In this document: piece after piece, positions 9,422-17,048 of the stretch | Layout: every line of letters begins with the position of its first letter | How positions within the stretch are numbered: position 1 is the stretch's first letter | DNA from: Desulfallas thermosapovorans DSM 6562 | Lineage (GTDB): Bacteria > Bacillota > Desulfotomaculia > Desulfotomaculales > Desulfallaceae | Direction of reading: 5' to 3' | DNA length: 54,949 bases | Assembly (NCBI RefSeq): GCF_008124625.1 | Contig: NZ_VNHM01000017.1 | Span: 1-54,949, forward strand | Made by a program: the position numbers and the translations under genes | The notes under the pieces: generated by a model | Databases searched by the model: none | Told to the model about the DNA's origin: nothing | What the model saw: the letters and a program-made list of their open reading frames with translations, nothing else

Positions 9422-10663
9422 TTATACATTGTATCTCACGGTTAACTCTCTAAACTCGCCGGCCATTTTGGCCAGGCGTTGCGCCGAGCTACTTACTTCT
9501 TCCATGGCGGCACCGGTCTCCTGACTGGCGGAAACCATAGCGATGGTGCTGTTTCTGGTTTTTTCAATATCCGCTGAAATATTTTCGATTAAGCCAACAG
9601 TTATTTCAATTTCCCGCACTATATCTTCCAACCGCTCGCCGGCAACACCGGCTTTCTCCACACCTCCTGCCACCTGCTGTGCCACCCCTTGCATGGCTGA
9701 GCCGGCCAGAGTAACATCTTCAGCAACCTGCTGAACAATCACCGCAATTTGCCGGGCAGCGGCAGCCGATTGTTCAGCCAGCCTGCGCACCTCTTCGGCC
9801 ACCACGGCAAACCCGCGACCCTGCTCGCCGGCCCGGGCCGCCTCAATGGCGGCATTTAGGGCCAGCAAATTGGTCTGGTCGGCTATGCCAGTGATAACCT
9901 CCAGCATCTGGCCCACCCTTTGGGAATGCGCGGTAAGGTTTTGAAAAATGGTCATGCTGTCCTGTACCGCCCTCTCGATGACCTGCATATCCATAACAGT
10001 ACTTTGCACCACTGCATACCCTTTCTCAGCCGCGGACCTTGCTCTGTGCGCCGCTTGCACCGCCGTGCCCGAATTGCCTGCCTCCTGTTCCACCGCAACC
10101 GCCAGCTGCTCACTGTGTTCCGCTATTTCGGCTACCGACGCTGTAACTTCCTGGCTGACACCGGAAAGCTGCTCGCTGTAATCGGCCAGGTTTACGGCCT
10201 CATCTTTCAGCCGCCGCACCATTTGCTGCAGGCTGTCCACCAGTTTATTCAGCCCTCTGGCGGTTTTACCCAATGCATCATTGGTATTTATATCTATCCT
10301 TTTAGTCAGGTCCCCGGCTGCAATATCGCCGGCAACACCGCCAATTTTGGACATGCGACCGGTAATCATGCGCGCTATCAAGGTGGTTAATACTATACTT
10401 ATAATGACCATCATTACCAGCATGATATAAATATTGTTCTTGAATCTTTCAATACCGGCACTAAATACCGCTATTTGCTGTTCCAGATCCCGCTTAACTG
10501 CGGCATCAATACCTTTATTTTCCAGTGCCTGCAATACATGCCCGGTAATTTCCACCACAACCTGGGCATAGTTTTGTATTTGATAGGCCATAAACCCACC
10601 TATGCCACTAAAGAATAATAACACCGTGAAAAAAATTATTATAGTACGGGCCACTACAGACAA
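9422..10663 (-). CDS. Methyl-accepting chemotaxis protein
   Basis: A membrane receptor that signals to the CheA kinase. Residues about 7-28 form the first membrane segment and 78-100 the second. Only about 50 residues lie between them, so the outside sensor is a small helical-bundle-type domain. A HAMP linker ([20 protein letters not shown]) follows, then a long coiled-coil signalling domain. The hairpin tip [18 protein letters not shown] followed by [18 protein letters not shown] is the CheA/CheW contact and is intact. The gene stands alone with no che genes nearby, so the ligand cannot be guessed. The ATG at 10663 is preceded by a purine-rich ribosome binding site (aaaaggagggg) at 10668-10680. 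Confidence 0.95.
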   Translation of the reverse strand: MSVVARTIIIFFTVLLFFSGIGGFMAYQIQNYAQVVVEITGHVLQALENKGIDAAVKRDLEQQIAVFSAGIERFKNNIYIMLVMMVIISIVLTTLIARMITGRMSKIGGVAGDIAAGDLTKRIDINTNDALGKTARGLNKLVDSLQQMVRRLKDEAVNLADYSEQLSGVSQEVTASVAEIAEHSEQLAVAVEQEAGNSGTAVQAAHRARSAAEKGYAVVQSTVMDMQVIERAVQDSMTIFQNLTAHSQRVGQMLEVITGIADQTNLLALNAAIEAARAGEQGRGFAVVAEEVRRLAEQSAAAARQIAVIVQQVAEDVTLAGSAMQGVAQQVAGGVEKAGVAGERLEDIVREIEITVGLIENISADIEKTRNSTIAMVSASQETGAAMEEVSSSAQRLAKMAGEFRELTVRYNV

Positions 10664-10888
10664 ACTTTTCCCCTCCTTTTATGAATGATTGTTCAGTCAT
10701 TATTAACAATAAAAAAAGTTAATATATTATGGTTAAATTGGACAAATACAACAATAAATCCTGCAGCGATACAGACCCAAAGCCAACAATTTTCAAATAG
10801 TTTGCGGTACTTTATTGTTTATGGAAAAGCACTGCTATAAATGGTATACTAAAGTAAGCTTCTAAATAGGGAAAGGAACGGTGAAACA

Positions 10889-11755
10889 ATGCATTCACTA
10901 GGCAAGATGGTGCTGGTGAAGCTATTATTTTTATTTTTAATAATTATTAGCACCGGCTGTTCTAATTCCGGTGAACAAACAAACAGTCAAAGTAATAAGG
11001 CTGACCAGCCCGCGCAAACTACCGGGGAACAACTCCAAAAGCCAGATATAAGCTTTCCTGTTTATTTTGTAAAATTCACCGGTGACGAGGCTTACTTGAT
11101 CAGGGAAATACATACCGTACCCCACACCAAACAAGTTGCCGAAGCCGCCATAGAACAATTAATTAAGGATAAAAGGAGTATTTTACCGCCCGGCACTGAA
11201 TTGCTGGGTGTAACCATTGAAAAAGGTTTGGCCACAGTAAACTTTTCCAAAGAAGTGCTAAATAACCCCAACGTGGGCTCCGACGGCGAGCTATTAGGTA
11301 TCAAAAGCATAGTAAATACATTAACCGACCTGCCCAATATCGAAAAGGTAGCATTTCAAGTGGAAGGCCGGTCGGATGGCCGGGCCCAGGATTGGTGGGG
11401 ACATGTTGGTCTTTACGAGCAGCCATTTACCAAGGATTATTCCATGGTTTACGAACCGGCAATCTGGGTGACCCATCCCACTCCACAGCAGGTGTGCAGC
11501 GTACCTTTAATGGTTAAGGGCAGCGCCAGGGTATTTGAAGGACAGGTCAAAGCCAGATTGCTGGATAGCAGTGGTAAAATACTGGCCGAGAACCAAGCCA
11601 CCGCCACTGCGGTAGCACCAAAACGAGGCGACTTTGAAATGAGCATTAAATTTACCCCGCCCTCCGCCGGGGAAGGGGTGCTGGAAGTATACCAGGTCAA
11701 CCCGGCCGATGGCACCCCCGGAGACAAGGTTTCCATTCCGCTACAATGGCCTTAA
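10889..11755 (+). CDS. GerMN/Gmad2-domain lipoprotein (spore germination type)
   Basis: The N-terminus has a lipoprotein signal, a hydrophobic run (LVKLLFLFLIIISTGC) ending in a lipobox cysteine near residue 25. A GerMN domain follows (residues about 55-160, including LLGVTIEKGLATVNFSKEVL and the SIVNTL helix), then an immunoglobulin-like Gmad2 domain (about 195-288: VPLMVKGSARVFEGQVKARL). This architecture occurs in envelope lipoproteins of spore formers, related to the germination protein GerM. ATG 10889 has a suitable ribosome binding site (gggaaaggaacgg). A second small gene follows 22 bases downstream, probably in the same transcript. Confidence 0.85.
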   Translation: MHSLGKMVLVKLLFLFLIIISTGCSNSGEQTNSQSNKADQPAQTTGEQLQKPDISFPVYFVKFTGDEAYLIREIHTVPHTKQVAEAAIEQLIKDKRSILPPGTELLGVTIEKGLATVNFSKEVLNNPNVGSDGELLGIKSIVNTLTDLPNIEKVAFQVEGRSDGRAQDWWGHVGLYEQPFTKDYSMVYEPAIWVTHPTPQQVCSVPLMVKGSARVFEGQVKARLLDSSGKILAENQATATAVAPKRGDFEMSIKFTPPSAGEGVLEVYQVNPADGTPGDKVSIPLQWP

Positions 11756-11777
11756 TTATCAGGAGGTGTAAAACAAC

Positions 11778-11927
11778 ATGTCAAAAACAGGCAGTAATTA
11801 TCCCTCGGAAACGAGAAATATCACGATACTGGCCCAAAGAATCAAAAAAGACCTGACCTGGATTGTGGTCAGTGTGGCCGTGGCACTAGCCGCCGCCACC
11901 GGGACGTATATGGCAATAACCAAATAA
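11778..11927 (+). CDS. Small single-pass membrane protein, 49 aa
   Basis: A perfect ribosome binding site (aggaggtg, 11761-11768) precedes ATG 11778. The product starts MSKTGSNYPSETRNITIL, continues with a basic helix (AQRIKKDLTW) and ends in one membrane helix (IVVSVAVALAAATGTYMAIT). It lies 22 bases after the GerMN lipoprotein gene and is followed by a terminator, so the two are likely co-transcribed. No family recognised. Confidence 0.7.
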   Translation: MSKTGSNYPSETRNITILAQRIKKDLTWIVVSVAVALAAATGTYMAITK

Positions 11928-11990
11928 GCACCAAGGAACAGGTATGGTCATCAAGACCGTTTAAAATTAAAAATAACATATAAAGACTGA

Positions 11991-12024
11991 CCGGGCACCA
12001 TGATAACGGTGTCCGGTTAATTTT
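11991..12024 (+). terminator. Rho-independent terminator
   Basis: CCGGgCACC pairs with GGTGtCCGG across an 8-base loop, followed by TTAATTTT. It closes the GerMN plus small-protein unit. Confidence 0.7.
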
Positions 12025-12038
12025 GCCGCAGGGGCTTG

Positions 12039-12302
12039 CTAACGGTAAAAGAAATACCATGCCACTGCCGCCACAATCATTAGTACCAGCTTTAATACCA
12101 TTGCTTTACTTTCATCCACCAGGCCCTTGTATTTTAACCATTCCCCCAAGCCGCTGGGAATCACAAACACAATAAATATCGCCCGGGCTACCGGCACCAG
12201 GGGGGGCGAATTAAATGTCAGCACCCATAAGATCAGCCCCCACAGGACAATGGCCATGGTAATGCGTACCGGCTGCGGCATTTTGTGTTTCTTCTCCGTC
12301 AA
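12039..12302 (-). CDS. Hypothetical membrane protein, 87 aa
   Basis: The frame begins with TTG at 12302, preceded by AAGGGGG at 8 bases. The protein has three hydrophobic segments: about residues 12-30 (ITMAIVLWGLILWVLTF), 33-52 (LVPVARAIFIVFVIPSGLG) and 66-86 (AMVLKLVLMIVAAVAWYFF). I do not recognise a family. It is transcribed toward the plus-strand gene upstream, with the terminator at 11991-12024 between them. Confidence 0.6.
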   Translation of the reverse strand: MTEKKHKMPQPVRITMAIVLWGLILWVLTFNSPPLVPVARAIFIVFVIPSGLGEWLKYKGLVDESKAMVLKLVLMIVAAVAWYFFYR

Positions 12303-12429
12303 CGGGAAAACCCCCTTTTATGCTTATACCGTATATCTTTACATATTTCACCCCGACGCAGGAAAAATCCTGCAGCCAAATAACCAGCCATTTCAAATCC
12401 ACCCCAAATCTTATGTTCTCTCAATAGGC

Positions 12430-12457
12430 AAAAAAAACCCCGCCTTGAACCGGCGGG
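12430..12457 (-). terminator. Rho-independent terminator, minus strand
   Basis: Read on the minus strand, CCCGCC-GGTTCAA-GGCGGG is followed by TTTTTTTT. An outer stem (CTCTCA with TGAGAG) flanks it. No recognised gene ends just upstream, so it may end a small RNA transcribed leftward from near 12.6 kb. Confidence 0.75.
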
Positions 12458-12550
12458 ATTGCTGAGAGAGATTTAGGAGGCTGGTTACTGCTCACTGCAG
12501 TATCTATAGTATTACACGGTTATCCTTTTTTATACTTATACCTTCGGGGC

Positions 12551-12578
12551 AAAAAAATAAACCCCCGTTAGGGGGAAT
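12551..12578 (-). terminator. Rho-independent terminator, minus strand
   Basis: Read on the minus strand, CCCCC-taac-GGGGG is followed by TTTATTTTTTT. It lies 120 bases after the stop of the lipoprotein gene at 12698 and is the likely end of that transcript. Confidence 0.75.
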
Positions 12579-12649
12579 TGGGAAAAGAGGTATATGTTAA
12601 ACCAGGAATAACCTTGACTTAGATTTTGCCATAAAAAGTGCAAAAACTC

Positions 12650-12665
12650 TGTCACTATTGCGACA
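12650..12665. promoter_or_regulatory. CRP/FNR-family operator-like palindrome TGTCA-N6-CGACA
   Basis: TGTCACTATTGCGACA is a near-perfect inverted repeat of the TGTC(A/G)-N6-(C/T)GACA form bound by CooA-type members of the CRP/FNR family. The same motif occurs at 12672 and twice upstream of the CRP/FNR gene at 48.6 kb. That this window's regulator binds it is inference. Confidence 0.5.
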
Positions 12666-12671
12666 ACCCAA

Positions 12672-12687
12672 TGTCTAACCGGTGACA
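12672..12687. promoter_or_regulatory. Second operator-like palindrome TGTCT-N6-TGACA
   Basis: TGTCTAACCGGTGACA has the same TGTC/GACA half-sites and spacing and begins exactly 22 bases after the first site, about two helix turns, so both would face the same side of the DNA. It sits just after the stop codon of the lipoprotein gene, so any controlled transcript would run leftward. Confidence 0.45.
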
Positions 12688-12697
12688 ATGGGCCTTG

Positions 12698-13324
12698 TTA
12701 ATTATCTTCCAATACAGATTTTGACGAGGTTGCGGCAGCAGAATCACTTTGATTTTTAATTAAATGTCGGGCCATGTTGTGGAACGATTGGGCAAATGAA
12801 TTATAGTGGGCTACCCACAGCGTTCCCTCCTTTTGCATGTTAAAGGGGTCGGTTTCCCGCATCGTACCATCAGGCATGGTATAGGACACCGCCACCAGCG
12901 CCCCGCTCTCCCCCACCGGACGGTAGCTGGTAACTGACCACTGCACCGGGTGCAGCTGTGCCACCTCCCTTTGCAGTTCCTCCAGAGATAGCGGGCTGTT
13001 TCCTTCTTCCAGGCCGTACAGACAGCTGCTAATGTTTTTTAAGTCATTCAATACCAGACCATCTATAAGCATATCCAGCGCATTATTAATGCCATTGATG
13101 TTATTTCCGTGGTCCTCCGGCGTCCGTACCGGATTACTGCTTTGCCCCGCCACCGGGTCTACCACCAGTATGTCCCCTGCGGCAGCACCTTTATCCTGCT
13201 TTTCCTTACCGGTTTGTTTGGTTTGTTCGGTCTGTTCGCCTTGTTCGGCTTGCCCCCCCACCAGGCCGCACCCTGTGCAGGCCAAAGTCAGCAACAAAAC
13301 CAAAAGGAAAAACTTTATCCGCAC
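12698..13324 (-). CDS. Hypothetical lipoprotein
   Basis: I place the start at GTG 13324-13322 because gaaaggag lies 9 bases upstream; a longer frame (to 13369) has no such site and would delay the signal peptide. The protein opens with a basic-hydrophobic signal (VRIKFFLLVLLLTLACTGCG) with a lipobox cysteine. A Q/E/T-rich linker follows, then a domain of about 150 residues with a SCLYGLEEG segment and a beta-rich part (VQWSVTSYRPVGESGALVAV) resembling an NTF2-like fold in pattern only. Family unknown. About 208 aa. Confidence 0.7.
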   Translation of the reverse strand: MRIKFFLLVLLLTLACTGCGLVGGQAEQGEQTEQTKQTGKEKQDKGAAAGDILVVDPVAGQSSNPVRTPEDHGNNINGINNALDMLIDGLVLNDLKNISSCLYGLEEGNSPLSLEELQREVAQLHPVQWSVTSYRPVGESGALVAVSYTMPDGTMRETDPFNMQKEGTLWVAHYNSFAQSFHNMARHLIKNQSDSAAATSSKSVLEDN

Positions 13325-13367
13325 CTTAATTTGCTCCTTTCGCCCTCCCGCTTTACCTAAAACCAAC

Positions 13368-13396
13368 AAAAGCCCGCGGCGGCGCCCCAGGCTTTT
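13368..13396 (-). terminator. Probable terminator of the cyclophilin gene
   Basis: On the minus strand AAGCC pairs with GGGCTT around a GC-rich loop, followed by TTTGTTGG. It begins 13 bases after the cyclophilin stop codon. The short T-run makes it moderate. Confidence 0.5.
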
Positions 13397-13408
13397 GGCT
13401 TAATACAG

Positions 13409-13840
13409 TTAACCTGCCACCTGCACTTCATTCATTTTATCGCCAACATCCAAATTATCCACCACATCCATACCTTCCGTGACCGTGCCAAAAACAGCGT
13501 ATTGCCCATTCAGCCAGTCAGCGTCGGTCTTCAGGATATAAAACTGGGAGCCGGCGGAATCGGGATGAGCGGCTCGGGCCATGGCCACCGCGCCCCGTAC
13601 ATTTTTCAAATCGGGGTGTGTCTCCAGCTTAATGGTCCAACCTGGGCCGCCGGTACCGTTGCCTTTAGGGTCGCCACCCTGTACCACCCAGTGTTCGACC
13701 CGGTGGAAGGTCAGCCCATTATAAAATCCATCGCTGGTTAATTTTAAAAAGTTTTCCACCGTAACAGGCATTTTTTCCGGGTACAGTTCCATTACAATTT
13801 GTCCCTTATCGGTTTTGATAATTACTTGCTGCGTTGCCAA
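13409..13840 (-). CDS. Peptidyl-prolyl cis-trans isomerase, cyclophilin type
   Basis: Catalyses proline isomerisation during protein folding. Diagnostic segments are NGLTFHRVEHWVVQGGDPKG, GAVAMARA, DSAGSQFYI and YAVFGTVTEGMDVVD, which include the active-site Arg, Phe and Gln residues. There is no signal peptide, so it is cytoplasmic. I favour the TTG start at 13840 (LATQQVIIKT) because AGGAGTG lies about 7 bases upstream; an open frame extends to 13867 without a good site. The 143 residues are the normal size for a minimal bacterial cyclophilin. Confidence 0.92.
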   Translation of the reverse strand: MATQQVIIKTDKGQIVMELYPEKMPVTVENFLKLTSDGFYNGLTFHRVEHWVVQGGDPKGNGTGGPGWTIKLETHPDLKNVRGAVAMARAAHPDSAGSQFYILKTDADWLNGQYAVFGTVTEGMDVVDNLDVGDKMNEVQVAG

Positions 13841-13873
13841 ATTATCACTCCTCATAATTTTATCCAATGCTTA

Positions 13874-15061
13874 TTATATACCAATGCCAGCACTTTTTAT
13901 ATCCATATTATGCGGTGTTTTATCGCCTTTTTTGGGTGGCCGGGGACCGAAGTATTGATAGTAGTCCACCTTAATATTGCCGTTGTACAGCTTTCTTTTT
14001 TTCGTGGCCGGCCTGCCAAACAATTTTTCAAAACGCGGGTGGGCAGCCAGAATATAAAAGGACCAGGTATCCAGCCGGGCAAATACCCTACCCATCTCCC
14101 TGTACAGCTTTTCCACTTCACGCAGTTCCCCCAGCCGTTCTCCATAGGGTGGGTTACAGATAATTTTGCCGTATTTTTTGCTGGACCGCACCTCGGCAAC
14201 CGGCAGGCGCTGGAAATGAATGCACCCGTCCACTCCGGCCTCACTGGCGTTTTGCCGGGCCAGCTTTAATACCTCACCGTCAATATCTGTGCCAATGATA
14301 CTCAAGGGGCGACTATAATGGGCCAAATCATGGGTCTCCCTTCTGGCCTGTCGCCACAGTTCCCTGGGTATGGTGGGCCATTGTTCGGAAACAAACCCGC
14401 GATTCATCCCCGGAGCAATATTTTGGCCGATCAGGGCCGCCTCAATGGGAATGGTACCGGAACCGCACAGGGGATCCATTAATACACTATCCGGGTGCCA
14501 GCGCGATAATATTACCAGGGCCGCGGCCAGCGTTTCTTTGAGGGGCGCCTGGCTGGTCAGTTCCCTGTATCCCCTTTTATGCAGACCGGCACCGCTGGTA
14601 TCTATGGTCAAGGTGGCCACATCTTTCAACAGGGCCACTTCAATCTTATACAGCGGCCCCTGCTCCGGGAACCATTGTCGTTTATACTTTTTCTTCATAC
14701 TTTCCACCACTGCCTTTTTGACAATGGCCTGGCAGTCGGAAACACTGAACAATGTGGATTTTACAGATTTGCCTTCCACGGGAAACTCGGCTTCTTCCGG
14801 TATAAGCTCCGGCCAGGGCAGCGCTTTGGTTTGTTCAAAAAGCTCCTCAAAGGTGGTGGCTTTAAACTCCCCCACTTTCAAACGCACCCTGTCCGCCGTG
14901 CGCAACCACAGGTTGGCCCGGCAAATAGCGCTAAGATCGGCAGCAAAGGTAACTTTGCCGTTATCCACCGTCACACCGGTATAGCCCAAATTTTTAACTT
15001 CCTGTGCCACCAGGGATTCCAATCCAAAGGTCGCTGTGGCAATCAGTTCAACATCTGCCAT
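13874..15061 (-). CDS. THUMP-domain class I methyltransferase (RlmL/YpsC type, 23S rRNA guanine-N2)
   Basis: A cytoplasmic RNA methyltransferase that modifies a guanine of 23S rRNA in characterised relatives. Residues about 1-160 form the ferredoxin-like plus THUMP RNA-binding part (IATATFGLESLVAQEVKNLG). The SAM-binding Rossmann domain follows with DPLCGSGTIPIEAAL and IGTDIDGEVL. The N6/N2 amino-methylase motif NPPYGERLG is near residue 310. ATG 15061 follows aaggtgg, so I use it rather than the GTG nine bases earlier. The gene begins about 30 bases upstream of the cyclophilin frame, perhaps as one unit. Confidence 0.9.
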   Translation of the reverse strand: MADVELIATATFGLESLVAQEVKNLGYTGVTVDNGKVTFAADLSAICRANLWLRTADRVRLKVGEFKATTFEELFEQTKALPWPELIPEEAEFPVEGKSVKSTLFSVSDCQAIVKKAVVESMKKKYKRQWFPEQGPLYKIEVALLKDVATLTIDTSGAGLHKRGYRELTSQAPLKETLAAALVILSRWHPDSVLMDPLCGSGTIPIEAALIGQNIAPGMNRGFVSEQWPTIPRELWRQARRETHDLAHYSRPLSIIGTDIDGEVLKLARQNASEAGVDGCIHFQRLPVAEVRSSKKYGKIICNPPYGERLGELREVEKLYREMGRVFARLDTWSFYILAAHPRFEKLFGRPATKKRKLYNGNIKVDYYQYFGPRPPKKGDKTPHNMDIKSAGIGI

Positions 15062-15314
15062 CAAAACCACCTTTTATGTATGAATTTAATGTGAATAATT
15101 TATTATTCCCCCCCATTGTCGTATTACCTGCATAAAACATACTTTTTGGTGTCGATTTTTGTTGTAACTTATCTGTTTAAGTAGTAAAATAATGATAACC
15201 ATTTATGCCATTTTTTTATTTGCCCGGATAACCCGGGCTTTATTCTTTATATTCCATTATGACATTCACCTTCATCCCACCATGTTTACTAGCACATATT
15301 GTGCATACCGGAAA

Positions 15315-15776
15315 TTAATTTTTCCATTCCGCATACGGCTTTCGAGGGACTTTGATTATCTGCCCCACACGAAGGGGGGTTTTGGTCGTTAAATCGTTTA
15401 ACTCGGCCAACTCTGCGGTATAACCGATGGTGCCGTAATACTTAACCGAAATGCTACTCAGGGTGTCCTGGTATTTCACAACGTGGAAGATAAAATCCAA
15501 TCTTTCAATCTCATCCTGCTTTTCAGCCAACTGACTTTGCAGCGAAGCCTTTTCTTCTTTGAGGATGCCGTTTTCTATTTGCAAGTCGGCAATGCTCGCA
15601 TTTAATCGATCTAAATGACCATGATAATAAAAACTGGCCAGTCCACAGCCCAGCAGAATCAAAAAAAGTCCCAGTGCAATATTGGTTATGGCAAATCTCC
15701 GATTTAAGCCGGCCTTACGGTTGTTTTGCCTCTCTATCTCCCTGATGGTTTTTCCTTCATAATCAGCAAGTTTCAT
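15315..15776 (-). CDS. Membrane-anchored coiled-coil protein with LysM domain
   Basis: 153 residues in three parts: a basic cytoplasmic N-terminus (MKLADYEGKTIREIERQNNR), one membrane helix at about 32-52 (NIALGLFLILLGCGLASFYY), and an outside region with a heptad coiled coil (about 55-95, rich in E/L/Q) and a C-terminal LysM-like module (YQDTLSSISVKYYG with VGQIIKVPRKP). LysM binds peptidoglycan, so it probably tethers to the wall. The ATG is preceded by a ggaggaaaa-type site. It lies next to but not in the men operon. Confidence 0.78.
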   Translation of the reverse strand: MKLADYEGKTIREIERQNNRKAGLNRRFAITNIALGLFLILLGCGLASFYYHGHLDRLNASIADLQIENGILKEEKASLQSQLAEKQDEIERLDFIFHVVKYQDTLSSISVKYYGTIGYTAELAELNDLTTKTPLRVGQIIKVPRKPYAEWKN

Positions 15777-15938
15777 GATTTTCCTCCGAAGGTATAAAGG
15801 TGAAAAAAAGATTATGGTTATACTTTAACATGATTTTACACCACTTTTTCTTGGTTTTCATAATTTTTTACTATACTTTCGAAGTTGAAAAAAACATATT
15901 TATAGAGTCTACAAATAAAACCTGGCTTGCTTTATAAT

Positions 15939-17048
15939 TTATTGGCCACCAGTGATGAAATAATCGATGGCAAAATAATTTAGAACCTCTTCATCTATTT
16001 CAACCCCTAAACCATGCCCCCTGGGCACTAGTATGAGGCCATGCCGGGCTGTAATTTCAGGCCAAATGACATCTTTGGGAAAATAGCGCCGGGATGGAGA
16101 TAAGTCTCCGGGAATATAGTTATCCTTCAGGCTGGCCAAATGGACATGCAGTATTTTGGAAATACCGCTTTCCACCATGCTTCCTATCCAATAAAGGATA
16201 TTATGCTGGCGGCATAAATCTATCATTTGTTTCGCATAATACATGCCGCCCACACGGCCAACTTTAATATTGACACACTGACAGGCATTCAACTTAATGG
16301 CGGTTCTCAAATCCGTTATGGTCTGAATACTTTCATCCATGCACAGGGGAGTTTTAATTTGTGCTTGAAGTTTTTGATAGGCTAAAAAATCTCCGGCAGT
16401 TAAAGGTTCCTCAATACACAGTAATCCCAGTTCATCGATATTCTTCAGTTCTTGCCCCTGTTCAGCGTAAAAGCTGTTATTGGCATCGGCTAATAACATC
16501 AGATCCGGATACTTTTCCCGAATTAGCTTTAATTTTTCAAAACCATCTTCGGGTTTGATTTTTATTTTAAAGCGGATATACCCTTCATTTACATATTCCT
16601 TAATTTGCCGCAGCAAGCTTTGGATATCCAAATCACCCAGGACGATACCGGCATAGATCTCATCGTAGGTATCTTCATTAAATACAATATCCATGACTGA
16701 CTGCCGTTGGCGCCTGGCAAACAAGTCCAAAACGGCATTTTCCAATCCGGCCGTTCCCATCGGGTGGGTTAAGTCCATCCACTGGTGGACTTCAAAGGGA
16801 TGTTTAATTTCTTTCCGTAACAGCCGGGGGAGAAAACAATCGACCAGCATGCGCTTGGTACCCGGAAGCGTTTCTTTGGTATAAAAGGGTTCGTTAAAGG
16901 CAACAACTTCCCCGTATCCGGTATTTCCCAGCTCATCCGTTACTTTAATCACCAGGCTTTCTCGATGATTCAAGCTGGTTTGAGCTGTTTTAAAGGTAAA
17001 TTTTAAAGGCATATGCAAGTGAAACAGCTCAATTTTTTCAATCAACAT
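15939..17048 (-). CDS. menC: o-Succinylbenzoate synthase
   Basis: Dehydrates SHCHC to o-succinylbenzoate in menaquinone synthesis. It is an enolase-superfamily enzyme: the second catalytic barrel carries the KxK motif (RFKIKI, near residue 160), metal ligands in LADANNS, CIEEPL and CMDESI, and a lysine-containing strand (NIKVGRVGG). The 369-residue length is normal. The ATG (17048) overlaps the end of menE by 7 bases, so it is translationally coupled. It is the last gene of the menF-D-(H)-B-E-C operon. Confidence 0.94.
   Translation of the reverse strand: MLIEKIELFHLHMPLKFTFKTAQTSLNHRESLVIKVTDELGNTGYGEVVAFNEPFYTKETLPGTKRMLVDCFLPRLLRKEIKHPFEVHQWMDLTHPMGTAGLENAVLDLFARRQRQSVMDIVFNEDTYDEIYAGIVLGDLDIQSLLRQIKEYVNEGYIRFKIKIKPEDGFEKLKLIREKYPDLMLLADANNSFYAEQGQELKNIDELGLLCIEEPLTAGDFLAYQKLQAQIKTPLCMDESIQTITDLRTAIKLNACQCVNIKVGRVGGMYYAKQMIDLCRQHNILYWIGSMVESGISKILHVHLASLKDNYIPGDLSPSRRYFPKDVIWPEITARHGLILVPRGHGLGVEIDEEVLNYFAIDYFITGGQ

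Noticed and set aside
12211-12402. Minus-strand frame of 63 codons overlapping the 87-aa membrane protein
   Set aside because: It overlaps the better-supported frame over most of its length, and its second half is polar and without pattern.
13032-13403. Plus-strand frames opposite the lipoprotein gene
   Set aside because: Shadows of the minus-strand lipoprotein; composition follows the opposite strand's codons.
15192-15392. 66-codon plus-strand frame
   Set aside because: No ribosome binding site, partly antisense to the LysM protein gene, no recognisable protein.
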